From Arthrobacter sp. PvP023 (GTDB lineage: Bacteria; Actinomycetota; Actinomycetes; Actinomycetales; Micrococcaceae), in contig NZ_JAFIBI010000001.1 of NCBI RefSeq assembly GCF_017832975.1, positions 930,001 through 994,000 on the forward strand: 64,000 bases of DNA, given 5' to 3'. Under the pieces are notes generated by a model. That model did no database searches. It was not told the DNA's origin and saw only the letters and a list, made by a program, of their open reading frames with translations. A program made the translations under genes and the position numbers. Of this stretch, positions 50,590 to 60,135 are shown piece after piece (the first letter of the stretch is position 1; every line of letters begins with the position of its first letter).

Positions 50590-51558
50590 ATGACTACCGC
50601 AACGGCGCGTATCTCCCGATCGGGACACACCGCAGCCAAACCATCCAGGAACGCCAAGTCGCGTGAACGCGCCCTGGCCTGGGCACGGCGCGCGCCGCTG
50701 CTCCCGGCCCTGGTCTTCCTCATCATCGTCACCCAGCTCCCGTTCGTGGTGACACTGATCATCTCGTTCCTGAACTGGAACAGCCTAAGCCCGGACAAGA
50801 CGGCATTCGCCGGCCTGGAAAACTACGTCACGGTCCTCACCGACCCGGACCTGCGCCAGGCGATCTTCACCACCATCTTCCTTACCGTCGCCGTCGTCCT
50901 GGCGAGCCTCCTCATCGGCCTGGGCCTGGCGCTGCTGCTGGACAAGAAGTTCATCGGCCGCGGACTGGCACGCACCCTGCTGATCGCGCCGTTCCTGGTG
51001 GTCCCCGTGGCCGCCGCGCTCATCTGGAAGCATGCCCTCCTCAACCCCACGTACGGGCTGATCAACGGCATCCTGACTTGGATCTGGTCCCTCTTCGGCA
51101 GCGTCACGCCGCCCCAGCTGGACCTGCTCTCCCAGGCACCCCTGATGGCGGTCATCGTGTCCCTGGTCTGGCAATGGACCCCGTTTATGATGCTCATCCT
51201 GCTGGCCGGCCTGCAGTCACGGCCCATGGACACCGTGGAAGCGGCCCAGATGGACGGCGCCACGTCGTGGGCCATCTTCCGGCACCTCACGCTGCCGCAC
51301 CTGCGCCAATACCTGGAGCTGGGCGGCCTGCTCGGCGCGATCTACATCGTGCAGAACTTCGACGCCGTCTTCACCCTCACCGCAGGCGGACTGGGCACGG
51401 CCAACCTGCCCTACGCGATCTACCAGACGTTCTACTTCGCCAACGAATACGGCCTGGCGTCCGCCGCCGGCGTCGTGGTGGTCATCGGCACCATCATCGT
51501 GGCGACCTTCGCGCTCCGCACCGTATTCTCGCTCTTCAAGAAGGAGGCAGCACGATGA
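50590..51558 (+). CDS. Polyol/sugar ABC transporter permease 1 (SmoF-like)
   Basis: A 322-residue CUT1 permease with six membrane helices and the docking loop VEAAQMDGATSWAIFRHLTLPHL (about 215-237). The N-terminal 35 residues are basic and cytoplasmic. AGGAG precedes the ATG. It ends with an ATGA overlap into permease 2. Confidence 0.9.
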   Translation: MTTATARISRSGHTAAKPSRNAKSRERALAWARRAPLLPALVFLIIVTQLPFVVTLIISFLNWNSLSPDKTAFAGLENYVTVLTDPDLRQAIFTTIFLTVAVVLASLLIGLGLALLLDKKFIGRGLARTLLIAPFLVVPVAAALIWKHALLNPTYGLINGILTWIWSLFGSVTPPQLDLLSQAPLMAVIVSLVWQWTPFMMLILLAGLQSRPMDTVEAAQMDGATSWAIFRHLTLPHLRQYLELGGLLGAIYIVQNFDAVFTLTAGGLGTANLPYAIYQTFYFANEYGLASAAGVVVVIGTIIVATFALRTVFSLFKKEAAR

Positions 51559-52472
51559 GCACCCTCACTCCGGCCGCATCACGCAAGGCAGCACCCGTCC
51601 GCCCCACGTCAAACAACGCTTCAGGCCGGCGCGGCAAGTCACGCATGGACCCCACCCGCAACAACACCGCCGCCGGCCTCGCTGCCTGGCTGCTCGCCCT
51701 GCTCTTCGCCGCCCCGGTCGTGTGGATGATCCTGACCTCCTTCCACTCCGAAACCGATGCAGCGACGAATCCGCCCTCCGTCGCCGCGAACCTCACCCTG
51801 GACGCGTACCGGGAGTTCTTCGGGGAAACGTCCGGCGTCAGCCCGTGGCCTTCGCTGATCAACTCCGCCACCGCCTCGATCCTGTCCACGGTCCTCGTCC
51901 TGGTCCTGGCCATCCCCGCGGCCTATGCGCTCTCCATCCGGCCGGTCAAGAAGTGGACCGACGTGATGTTCTTCTTCCTCTCCACCAAGATGATGCCCGT
52001 GGTGGCCGCGATCCTGCCGCTCTACCTCTTCGCCCGGACCGTCGGAGCCCTGGACAACATCTGGTTCCTGATCCTGATGTACACCTCCATGAACCTCCCC
52101 ATCGCGGTCTGGATGATGCGCTCATTCCTTGCGGAAGTACCGGTCGAGATGCTTGAAGCTGCCCAGATCGACGGCGCCAACCTCCTCCTGACCCTCCGCA
52201 AGATCATCGCCCCCGTCGCGATGCCCGGCATCGCCGCCATCGCCCTGATCTGCTTCATCTTCAGCTGGAACGAACTGCTCCTGGCCCGGGTCCTGACCGG
52301 CGTGGTGGCCGGCACCGCCCCGGTCTTCCTGACCGGTTTCGTCTCCGGCCAGGGCCTCTTCCTCGCCAAGGTCTGCGCCGCCGCCGTCGTGATCTCCCTG
52401 CCGGTGCTGTTCGCCGGCTTTGCCGCCCAGGACAAACTCGTCCAGGGCCTCTCCCTCGGCGCCGTGAAATAG
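51555..52472 (+). CDS. Polyol/sugar ABC transporter permease 2 (SmoG-like)
   Basis: A 305-residue CUT1 permease with six helices. The docking loop is LEAAQIDGANLLLTLRKIIAPVAMPG. KMMPVVAAILPLYLFARTVGALDN is typical of the MalG/SmoG partner. No ATP-binding gene follows. In actinobacteria such importers often share an MsiK-type ATPase encoded elsewhere. Confidence 0.9.
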   Translation: MSTLTPAASRKAAPVRPTSNNASGRRGKSRMDPTRNNTAAGLAAWLLALLFAAPVVWMILTSFHSETDAATNPPSVAANLTLDAYREFFGETSGVSPWPSLINSATASILSTVLVLVLAIPAAYALSIRPVKKWTDVMFFFLSTKMMPVVAAILPLYLFARTVGALDNIWFLILMYTSMNLPIAVWMMRSFLAEVPVEMLEAAQIDGANLLLTLRKIIAPVAMPGIAAIALICFIFSWNELLLARVLTGVVAGTAPVFLTGFVSGQGLFLAKVCAAAVVISLPVLFAGFAAQDKLVQGLSLGAVK

Positions 52473-52507
52473 CCGGCCGTCCCTTCGATTCCCAGAGGAT
52501 TACTCAC

Positions 52508-53569
52508 ATGACAACACCAACCGTCCAGTCCAGCACCCACGTGCACGCCGAACTGCCCGCCACCATGCGCGCCGCCATCCTGAAGCGCCAGGGCGACATG
52601 GTACTGGAGACCCTTCCCGTCCCGCAGCTCGACGCCGACCAGGTCCTGGTCCAGGTTGCCGCCGTCGGCGTCTGCGGCAGCGACGTCCATTACTACGAAC
52701 ACGGCCGGATCGGCGACTACGTGGTGGACCACCCGCTGATCCTGGGCCACGAACTCGCCGGCCGGATCGCCGCCGTCGGAAGCGCCGTGGACCCTGCCCG
52801 CATCGGCAAGCGGGTCGCCGTCGAACCCCAGCGTCCCTGCCGTACGTGCAAGCAGTGCAAGGCCGGCCGCTACAACCTGTGCCCGGACATCGAGTTCTAC
52901 GCCACCCCGCCGATCGACGGCGCCTTCGCCGAATACGTGACCATCCAGAGCGACTTCGCCTACGACATTCCGGACAGCGTCAGCGATGAGGCGGCAGCCC
53001 TCATCGAACCGTTCTCGGTGGGGCTCTGGGCCTGCGAACGTGCCGGGATCAAGCCCGGCAGCCGGGTGCTGATCGCCGGTGCCGGCCCCATCGGCATCAT
53101 TGCTGCCCAGGCCGCCCGGGCCTTCGGCGCTACCGAAATCTACATCAGCGACATTGCCGAGGACCGGCTCGCCTTCGCGCTGGAGCACGGCGCCACACAC
53201 GCGCTCAACGCCAGGACCGACAGCGCGGAAGGGCTCGACGTCGACGCCTTCATTGACGCTTCCGGCGCACCCCAGGCTGTCCGTTCCGGCATCAAGGCCG
53301 TGGGTCCGGCCGGGAGGGTGATCCTCGTGGGGCTCGGGGCGGACGACGTCGAACTCCCCGTTTCGTACATCCAGAACCGGGAGATCTGGCTCTCCGGAGT
53401 GTTCCGGTACACCAACACGTGGCCGCTGGCCATCCAGCTGATCGCCGACGGAAAAGTGGACCTGGACATCCTGGTGACCGGCAGGTTCGCCCTCGCCGAA
53501 TCCGAGGAAGCGCTCAAGGCCGGCAAACAGCCCGGGCAGCTCAAAGCCGTGGTCTACCCGGGCCGCTGA
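52508..53569 (+). CDS. Zinc-dependent polyol dehydrogenase (sorbitol/xylitol dehydrogenase type)
   Basis: A 353-residue MDR enzyme. Catalytic zinc ligands lie in GVCGSDVHYYEHGRIGDYVVDHPLILGHELAG and later E. The structural-zinc lobe PCRTCKQCKAGRYNLC is complete. The NAD loop is VLIAGAGPIGIIAAQAARAFGA. It oxidises a polyol such as sorbitol or xylitol to the ketose. It is fourth in the operon, 35 bases after the permease. Confidence 0.9.
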   Translation: MTTPTVQSSTHVHAELPATMRAAILKRQGDMVLETLPVPQLDADQVLVQVAAVGVCGSDVHYYEHGRIGDYVVDHPLILGHELAGRIAAVGSAVDPARIGKRVAVEPQRPCRTCKQCKAGRYNLCPDIEFYATPPIDGAFAEYVTIQSDFAYDIPDSVSDEAAALIEPFSVGLWACERAGIKPGSRVLIAGAGPIGIIAAQAARAFGATEIYISDIAEDRLAFALEHGATHALNARTDSAEGLDVDAFIDASGAPQAVRSGIKAVGPAGRVILVGLGADDVELPVSYIQNREIWLSGVFRYTNTWPLAIQLIADGKVDLDILVTGRFALAESEEALKAGKQPGQLKAVVYPGR

Positions 53570-53571
53570 CC

Positions 53572-54537
53572 ATGATCACCGTCATTGGCGAATCCCTCGT
53601 CGATATCATCAACGATCCGCACCGCGCCGGCTCCACCCAGGCGGGGCCAACCCAGGAGCACCCGGGCGGGAGCCCCCTCAACGTGGCGGTGGGGGCTGCC
53701 CGGCTGGGCCTGGCAACGAACCTCGTGACCCACTACGCAGATGACCGGCACGGGCTCATGATCGAGGAGCATCTGCACTCCAACGGAGTCGCGGTGATCA
53801 GGGGCGGCAGCGCACCAACGTCAACGGCAACCGCCACGCTCAGTTCCGGCGGCGCCGCGACGTACGCCTTCGACGTCAGCTGGGACATCAACGGGGCATC
53901 GCTTCCTGCCCTGGCCGCCGTCGAGGGGTCCCACCACGTCCACACGGGGTCGATCGCTGCCGTGCTGCCTCCGGGGGACCAGGCCACGCTTGCCCTCGTG
54001 AAGGCGGTCCGGGCGCACGCGACCGTCAGCTACGATCCCAATTGCCGCCCCGGGATCAGCCCCGATTCTGCGGCGGCACGCGCGCAGGCGGAAGTCTTCG
54101 TGGCCGCCAGCGATGTGGTCAAGGCCAGCGATGAAGACCTGGCCTGGCTCTACCCGGACAGGACGCCGGACGAGTCGATGGCAGCGTGGCTCGAGCTTGG
54201 ACCGGCCATCGTGGCGCTGACACGTGGCGCGGACGGGCCGGTGGTCATGACCCGGCGCGGCCGCATGGAAATGGCCGCCGAACCCGTCACAGTGGCGGAC
54301 ACCGTCGGGGCGGGAGACTCGTTCATGGCCGGCCTGATCTGCGGCCTCGCCCAGCTGGGCCTGCTGGGCGCCCCTGCCAGGGCGCGCCTGCAGGACATCA
54401 CCCTCGGTGAACTGCACGCCCTGGCCGCATATGCGAACAGGGCCGCTGCCATCACTTGTTCCCGGCCGGGCGCCAACCCGCCCACGTCAGCTGAACTGGG
54501 TTCCTTGACCGGCTCCCTCACTGCATCGGAAGGTTAG
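53572..54537 (+). CDS. PfkB-family carbohydrate kinase (fructokinase-like)
   Basis: A 321-residue kinase. ITVIGESLVDII at the start, HPGGSPLNVAVGAARLGL (the sugar site), and VADTVGAGDSFMAGL with the catalytic aspartate are all present. It would phosphorylate the ketose made by the polyol dehydrogenases, for example fructose from sorbitol or mannitol. The ATG stands two bases after the previous stop. A disordered stretch (HRAGSTQAGPTQE) interrupts the N-terminal region. Confidence 0.9.
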   Translation: MITVIGESLVDIINDPHRAGSTQAGPTQEHPGGSPLNVAVGAARLGLATNLVTHYADDRHGLMIEEHLHSNGVAVIRGGSAPTSTATATLSSGGAATYAFDVSWDINGASLPALAAVEGSHHVHTGSIAAVLPPGDQATLALVKAVRAHATVSYDPNCRPGISPDSAAARAQAEVFVAASDVVKASDEDLAWLYPDRTPDESMAAWLELGPAIVALTRGADGPVVMTRRGRMEMAAEPVTVADTVGAGDSFMAGLICGLAQLGLLGAPARARLQDITLGELHALAAYANRAAAITCSRPGANPPTSAELGSLTGSLTASEG

Positions 54538-54540
54538 ACA

Positions 54541-56019
54541 ATGCCTGCACTCGAACCCGGCGTACTTTCCGGATTGTCCGCTTCCGTGGCGGTACCTTCC
54601 TACGACCGCTCCGGCCTGACCGCCGGGATTGTCCATTTCGGCGTGGGCGGATTCCACCGCGCCCATCAGGCCATGTACCTGGAGCGGCTGATGAACGCCG
54701 GCAAGGCGCATGACTGGGCCATCTGCGGCGTCGGGGTCCTGCCCGGCGATGCCCGGATGAAGCAGGTGATGGACAGCCAGGGCTGCCTGTACACCCTGGT
54801 GGTGAAGAACCCGGACGGAACCCGGGAAGCGCGGGTCATCGGTTCGATCATCGAGTACCTCTTCGCACCCGACGATCCCGAAGCCGTGATCGAGAAGATG
54901 GCCTCCGACGCCGTCCGGATTGTTTCGCTGACAGTCACCGAGGGCGGCTACAACTTCCACCACGTCACGGGCGACTTCGACGCCGGCAACCCCGACGTTG
55001 TCCACGACCTCCAACCCGGCGCCGCACCCAGGACCACCTTCGGACTCGTCACCGAAGCGCTCGCCCGGCGGCGGGCACGCGGGCTCGCGCCGTTCACGGT
55101 AATGTCCTGCGACAACATCCAGGGCAACGGCGACGTTGCCCGCACCATGTTCACCGCCTTCGCAAAGCTCAAGGACCCTGAGCTTGGCGCCTGGGTGGAG
55201 GAGAAGGTCCCCTTTCCCAACAGCATGGTGGACCGCATCACCCCCGTAACCACCGACGCCGACCGTGAGGCAATCGCCGAGGAATTCGGCGTCGAGGACG
55301 CGTGGCCGGTGGTGTGCGAACCGTTCGAACAGTGGGTCCTTGAGGACCACTTCAACCTCGGCCGGCCGCCCTTCGAGGACGCCGGCGTCCAGCTCGTCGA
55401 AGACGTCGAACCCTACGAACTGATGAAGCTGCGCCTGCTCAACGCCAGCCACCAGGGCATGTGCTACTTCGGCTACCTCGCCGGCTACCGCTACGCCCAC
55501 GAGGTGGCCCAGGACGGTTTGTTCGCGCAGTTCCTGCTGGACTACATGGACGAGGAAGCCACGCCCACACTCCACCCGGTCCCCGGCATCGACCTCGATG
55601 CCTACAAGCGGACACTGATCGAGCGGTTCTCCAACGAGCACGTGCGGGATACCCTTGCGCGGTTGTGCGCGGAAAGCTCGGACCGGATCCCCAAATGGCT
55701 GGTCCCGGTGATCCGCATCAACCTCGAAAAGGGCGGGGAGGTCCGCCGGGCCGCGGCGATCGTTGCCAGCTGGGCCCGGTATGACGAAGGCACCGACGAA
55801 CAGGGAAATCCCATCGACGTTGTCGACCGGTTGAAAGAGCCTCTCATGGCGGCCGCCGCCCGGCAGCGCGATGAACCGCTCGCGTTTATCTCCAACCGTG
55901 AAGTCTTCGGCGACTTGGTGGACAACCCTGTCTTCGTGGCCGCCTACCTCCGGGCACTGGGCGATCTCCACCGCGCCGGTGCCCGGGGAACGCTGGAATC
56001 CCTGCGGTCCCGTTCATAG
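54541..56019 (+). CDS. Mannitol 2-dehydrogenase family polyol dehydrogenase
   Basis: A 492-residue long-chain polyol dehydrogenase. GIVHFGVGGFHRAHQAMYLERLM is the NAD-binding start, VMSCDNIQGNGDVARTMF and FPNSMVDRITPVT are typical of the mannitol/fructuronate family, and the catalytic lysine lies in KLRLLNASHQGMCYFGYLAG. It oxidises mannitol or D-arabinitol to the ketose. Together with the zinc dehydrogenase the operon can handle more than one polyol. It ends 14 bases before a palindromic repeat. Confidence 0.92.
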   Translation: MPALEPGVLSGLSASVAVPSYDRSGLTAGIVHFGVGGFHRAHQAMYLERLMNAGKAHDWAICGVGVLPGDARMKQVMDSQGCLYTLVVKNPDGTREARVIGSIIEYLFAPDDPEAVIEKMASDAVRIVSLTVTEGGYNFHHVTGDFDAGNPDVVHDLQPGAAPRTTFGLVTEALARRRARGLAPFTVMSCDNIQGNGDVARTMFTAFAKLKDPELGAWVEEKVPFPNSMVDRITPVTTDADREAIAEEFGVEDAWPVVCEPFEQWVLEDHFNLGRPPFEDAGVQLVEDVEPYELMKLRLLNASHQGMCYFGYLAGYRYAHEVAQDGLFAQFLLDYMDEEATPTLHPVPGIDLDAYKRTLIERFSNEHVRDTLARLCAESSDRIPKWLVPVIRINLEKGGEVRRAAAIVASWARYDEGTDEQGNPIDVVDRLKEPLMAAAARQRDEPLAFISNREVFGDLVDNPVFVAAYLRALGDLHRAGARGTLESLRSRS

Positions 56020-56032
56020 GTCAACGCAAACG

Positions 56033-56060
56033 GACGACGGCGGGAGGTCCCGCCGTCGTC
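56033..56060. repeat. Palindromic repeat copy
   Basis: GACGACGGCGGGA-GG-TCCCGCCGTCGTC, a 13-bp stem preceded by CGCAAACG as in several other copies. It lies between convergent genes. Confidence 0.95.
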
Positions 56061-56187
56061 ATCACGTTCATGGTGGAATGAATCCAGAAGATTGAATTTT
56101 CAACAAAGCATGGATTTGGGCGTCTTTACCTTCGGCTCAGCACTGCCGTCACTGTGCTGTCCGCGCAGGACCCGACCGGCGAATGGG

Positions 56188-57564
56188 TCAGAAGGCGTCG
56201 GCCTCCGAATTGAGATCCCGGTCGCGGGTTTCCGGAGCGAAGAATCCGGCCACCCAGCCGATCGCGGCGTAGCTCATCAGGATGCCGGCGACCGGGACCC
56301 AGCCCGGCCCAGTAGCAGCAACGATGGCGGCGGCCATGATGGGCCCCAGACCGCCGGAAAGAACGGCGCCGATCTCCTTCACTGTCGTCATGAAGGAGAA
56401 GCGGCGCTTGGACCCGAACATCTCCACCAACCAAGTGGACTCCACGCCGTACATGTTAGGCAGCGGACCGCCGACGAAGATGACGAAGACGAGGGCCACC
56501 AGCACGGGGTTGCGGGTTTCAATCATCAGCATCGCGGGGATGGTGAAGGCGAACTGGAAGCCGGAGAGCCAGAGCCAGACCTTGCGCCGGCCGAACCGGT
56601 CCGTGAGCTTGCCGGTCAGCAGAACTGTGGCGACGCCCAGGATCGAGCCGAGCGTCACGCCGGTCGTGACCAGGTTTGCGTCCATTTTCACCACCGACAC
56701 CGTCCAGCCGATAAGGAAGCCTTTGACGAGGTAGACCGAGCCGTTCTCACCCAGCTTGATGCCCAGTGAGACCAGGAATGATTTCTTTGCGTCTGCCGCG
56801 TCACGCCATACGCTTTGCTGCCTGGTCTCGGCGCGCGCCGCCTCGCGCCGGGCCTTGACCGCCTCGAAGACCGGCGATTCGCTGATGCTGCGCCGCAGGT
56901 ACAGCGCCACCAAGGTGGTGCCCACGCTCAGCAGGAAGGGAATGCGCCACCCCCAGGCAAGGAATTCTTCCTTCGGCATCTGCGATAGCAGCAGCCACAG
57001 GCCGCTGGCCAGAAGCACACCGGTCGCTGTACCCAATGCCACCACAGCGCCGTAGAAACCGCGTTTGCCGATGGGGGCGGATTCAACCAGCAGCAGCGAG
57101 GCCCCGGACAATTCGGCGCCCGCACCGAAGCCCTGGATGAGCCGCAGAAGCACGAGGAGGATGGGGGCGACAATGCCGATCTGGGCGAAAGTGGGGAGCA
57201 GACCCATCCCCAGGGTGGCGATCCCCATCATCCCGACGGTAATGACCAGAACAGTTTTCCGCCCGTACTTGTCCCCGAGATAGCCGAAGTAGATCCCGCC
57301 CAGAGGCCTGACAAGGAACCCGGAACCGAAGGCGGCAAAGCTGGCCATCAGTGCCATGGCCGGGTCTGTGTTGGGGAAGAAGAGCGGTCCGAAGACCAGC
57401 GCTGCCGCCAGCGTGTAGAGCGTGAAATCCATGTACTCCAAGGCAGAGCCCAGGAAGGATGAGATCGAGGTGCGGCGCAGTTCGGCCGGTGACACTTCCG
57501 GATGCAGGGCAGTGCCCTGAGTGCTCGCCTCGGCGTATTTCAGGTTTGGGTTTTCAGTGACCAC
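56188..57564 (-). CDS. MFS transporter, MHS family
   Basis: A 458-residue, 12-helix transporter. GDKYGRKTVLVI after helix 2, LRLIQGFGAGAELSGASLLLVESAPIGKRGFYGA and TDRFGRRKVWLW identify the metabolite:H+ symporter branch. It should import a carboxylate, and its place at the end of an acyl-CoA operon supports that. I start at a GTG behind GAGGAG at 57564; the open frame extends 138 codons further without a ribosome site. It is read leftward, last in the operon, with 86 bases after the MaoC gene. Confidence 0.87.
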   Translation of the reverse strand: MVTENPNLKYAEASTQGTALHPEVSPAELRRTSISSFLGSALEYMDFTLYTLAAALVFGPLFFPNTDPAMALMASFAAFGSGFLVRPLGGIYFGYLGDKYGRKTVLVITVGMMGIATLGMGLLPTFAQIGIVAPILLVLLRLIQGFGAGAELSGASLLLVESAPIGKRGFYGAVVALGTATGVLLASGLWLLLSQMPKEEFLAWGWRIPFLLSVGTTLVALYLRRSISESPVFEAVKARREAARAETRQQSVWRDAADAKKSFLVSLGIKLGENGSVYLVKGFLIGWTVSVVKMDANLVTTGVTLGSILGVATVLLTGKLTDRFGRRKVWLWLSGFQFAFTIPAMLMIETRNPVLVALVFVIFVGGPLPNMYGVESTWLVEMFGSKRRFSFMTTVKEIGAVLSGGLGPIMAAAIVAATGPGWVPVAGILMSYAAIGWVAGFFAPETRDRDLNSEADAF

Positions 57565-57650
57565 GGAGTTCTCCTCGTGAAGAGCCTGCACGCAGGCTCG
57601 GCCGTAACGTCGTTGTTCGGATGGTGGTGCAAGGTGATATCGGAGTCGGT

Positions 57651-58103
57651 TCAGCTCCGGAGCAGGGAGACAGTCTCCGCGATGCAGGCCGGTTTTTCGG
57701 AACCTTCCAACTCGACGACGTGCTGGAACTGCAACTGCCGGCCGTGTGCCGTTTCGGTCACCGAGGCCAGTGTCAACCTGTCCCTGATTCGCGAGTTCAC
57801 CCTGGCCGGCGCCGGAAACCTGACCCGGTTCAGGCCATAGTTGATGATCATCGCCGCCCCTTGGACCTGGTAGACCTGGCTGGCCAGATACGGCAGCATT
57901 GACAGGCTGAGATACCCATGGGCCACCGTGGCGCCGAACGGTCCGGCAGCGGCCCGCCCCGGATCGGTATGGATCCACTGCTGGTCAAGGGTGGCATCGG
58001 CAAAGGCCTGGATCTGGGATTGGTCCAAGGTGTGCCAGCCGCTCACCCCGATTTCCTGCCCTGTCATGTTTGCCAGCTCGGCGGCGTCCTCGAACAGTCT
58101 CAT
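57651..58103 (-). CDS. MaoC-family enoyl-CoA hydratase/dehydratase
   Basis: A 150-residue hot-dog-fold protein. FADATLDQQWIHTDPGRAAAGPFGATVAHGYLSLSMLPYL holds the Asp/His pair of R-specific enoyl-CoA hydratases (D and H in the D-x4-H context). It would add water to the enoyl-CoA formed by the acyl-CoA dehydrogenase further up the operon. AAAGG precedes the ATG, which starts right at the thiolase stop. Confidence 0.88.
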   Translation of the reverse strand: MRLFEDAAELANMTGQEIGVSGWHTLDQSQIQAFADATLDQQWIHTDPGRAAAGPFGATVAHGYLSLSMLPYLASQVYQVQGAAMIINYGLNRVRFPAPARVNSRIRDRLTLASVTETAHGRQLQFQHVVELEGSEKPACIAETVSLLRS

Positions 58104-59297
58104 CTAAACCCTTTCCAGCAGCATGGCCACGCCTTGGCCCAGGCCGACGCACATTGTGGCCAGGCCTCGGGCAGCGTTTTCGCGCTCCATCCGGCCCAGC
58201 AGCGTAACGACGATACGGGATCCGGAGGAGCCCAGCGGATGTCCGAGGGCGATCGCGCCGCCGTCGTTGTTGACCGTGCCGGCATCCATCCCGAGCAGCC
58301 GCATGCAGGCCAGTGACTGCGCTGCAAAGGCCTCGTTGAGTTCGACCGCGCCTACGCCGTCCAGGCTCCAGCCTGCCTTGGCCAGCGCCTTCCGGGTGGC
58401 CGGGACCGGGCCGATGCCCATCACTTCCGGGGCGACGCCGGCGGCCTGGCTTGTGACAATGCGCGCCCGCGGCGTCAGGCCATACCGTGCCACGGCCTCG
58501 CCGCTGGCGACCACGACTGCGGAGGCGCCGTCGTTGAGCGAACTGGAGTTGCCCGCGGTTACGATCCCGCCGGGCTTCACGATCGGCCGGAGGCCGGCCA
58601 GCGCGTCGGCGGTAGACCCGCGCCGGGGCCCCTCGTCGGTGTCCACGAGCGTTACTTCCCCGCGCCGGCCGGTGACCGGGACGGGGACGATTTCGTCACT
58701 GAAGCGGCCGGCGTCGATCGCGGCCACGGCCAGTTCGTGCGAGCGCAGCGCGAAGCTGTCCGCGTCGGCGCGGGAGATTCCTTCGCGGCTGGCCACTTCT
58801 TCAGCGGTTTCGGGCATCGATTGCCGGGCATTGGTGTCCATCCGCGGGTTCACGAAGCGCGCACCGATCGAGGTGTCCGCCAGCTCCCCAGGTTTGGCGA
58901 AGGCCTTCTCCGGCTTAGCCAGCACCCACGGGGCGCGGGTCATGGACTCGACACCGCCGGCAACCACGAGGTCGGCGTCGCCGTTGCGCACCGACTGGGC
59001 CGCCATGCTGATGGCTGTCAGACCCGAGGCGCACAGCCGGTTGACAGTGACAGCGGGGACGGCGTCGGGCAGCCCGGCCAGCAGCACCGCCATTCGGGCA
59101 ATGTTCCGGTTGTCCTCCCCGGCCTGGTTCACGCAGCCCAGGATGACCTCGTCAAGGCTGGCAGGATCGACGCCGGCCCGGGCCACTGCGGCCTGCAGAA
59201 CGAGTGCGGCCAGGTCGTCGGGCCGGACCGTGGCGAGAACGCCCCCGTGACGGCCCACCGGGGTGCGGACGCCGCCGACCAGGAATGCCTCGGGCAT
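58104..59297 (-). CDS. Thiolase (acetyl-CoA acyltransferase)
   Basis: A 397-residue enzyme. The nucleophile C89 lies in NRLCASGLTAI, the histidine in GGAIALGHPLGSSGSR and the second cysteine in MCVGLGQG. All three catalytic residues are intact. It cleaves a 3-ketoacyl-CoA with CoA to acetyl-CoA. The start overlaps the SDR stop by one base (TGATG), so expression is coupled. Confidence 0.93.
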   Translation of the reverse strand: MPEAFLVGGVRTPVGRHGGVLATVRPDDLAALVLQAAVARAGVDPASLDEVILGCVNQAGEDNRNIARMAVLLAGLPDAVPAVTVNRLCASGLTAISMAAQSVRNGDADLVVAGGVESMTRAPWVLAKPEKAFAKPGELADTSIGARFVNPRMDTNARQSMPETAEEVASREGISRADADSFALRSHELAVAAIDAGRFSDEIVPVPVTGRRGEVTLVDTDEGPRRGSTADALAGLRPIVKPGGIVTAGNSSSLNDGASAVVVASGEAVARYGLTPRARIVTSQAAGVAPEVMGIGPVPATRKALAKAGWSLDGVGAVELNEAFAAQSLACMRLLGMDAGTVNNDGGAIALGHPLGSSGSRIVVTLLGRMERENAARGLATMCVGLGQGVAMLLERV

Positions 59298-60073
59298 CAG
59301 CGGGCCCCGCCGTTGATGTAGAGCGTCTGGCCGGAGACGTAAGAGGAATCGTCGCCGGCGAAGAAGGCCACGGCGGCGGCCACTTCCTCCGGCTGGCCCA
59401 CGCGGCCCAGCGGGGTGCGGGCTGCCACCGCCTCCTGGTGTTCAGCCGGGCTGCTGCCCACGCGCTCGGCCGTTGCCGCGGTCATCGAGGTGGCGATATA
59501 GCCGGGGGCCACGGCGTTCACTGTGATGTTGAAGGGGCCGAGTTCGATGGCGAGTGTCGCCGTGAGGCCCTGGATGCCGGCCTTCGCGGCGGCATAGTTG
59601 GCCTGGCCCCGGTTGCCCAGCGCGCTGCGGCTGCTCAGCGAGATGATTTTCCCGTACTTCGCGGGCACCATGTACCGCTGGGCGGCACGGGAGCACAGGT
59701 AGGCGCTCGTGAGGTTGGTGGTCAGGACCGAGTCCCAGTCCGGCCGGTCCATCTTGAAGAACAGGTTGTCGCGGGTAATGCCCGCGTTGTTGACCAGGAT
59801 GTCCACCCTTCCGAACTCCCGGTGAATTTCATCGAAGACCCGGTCCACGGCCGCCTCATCCGTGACGTCGCAGCCGGCAGCGACGGCTCTACCGCCGGTC
59901 GCGAGCACCAGCGGGTGCTCCGAGATCCGCTGCGCAGTGTCCTTGGCACCGTCCTCGTTGAGGTCCAGGACGATGACGGTAGCGCCTCCGGTGGCCAGCT
60001 TCAGCGCAGTGGCGGCGCCGATGCCCTGCGCACCGCCGGTGACAACTGCCACCCGGTTGGTGAAATTGCTCAT
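59297..60073 (-). CDS. SDR-family 3-hydroxyacyl-CoA dehydrogenase/reductase (FabG-like)
   Basis: A 258-residue SDR. RVAVVTGGAQGIGAATAL, NNAGITRDNLFFKM, the catalytic ISLSSRSALGNRGQANYAAAKAG (Ser, Tyr, Lys) and GYIATSMTAAT are complete. It resembles FabG and acetoacetyl-CoA reductases, and in a degradative operon it would oxidise the 3-hydroxyacyl-CoA. AAGGAA lies 5 nt before the ATG. A longer open frame upstream is not supported. Confidence 0.9.
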   Translation of the reverse strand: MSNFTNRVAVVTGGAQGIGAATALKLATGGATVIVLDLNEDGAKDTAQRISEHPLVLATGGRAVAAGCDVTDEAAVDRVFDEIHREFGRVDILVNNAGITRDNLFFKMDRPDWDSVLTTNLTSAYLCSRAAQRYMVPAKYGKIISLSSRSALGNRGQANYAAAKAGIQGLTATLAIELGPFNITVNAVAPGYIATSMTAATAERVGSSPAEHQEAVAARTPLGRVGQPEEVAAAVAFFAGDDSSYVSGQTLYINGGAR

Positions 60074-60135
60074 GGTGTTTCCTTCGCTTGCGTGGAATGT
60101 GACTGATGACTGTGTGGCGGCTGCCCGGCCCGGAC

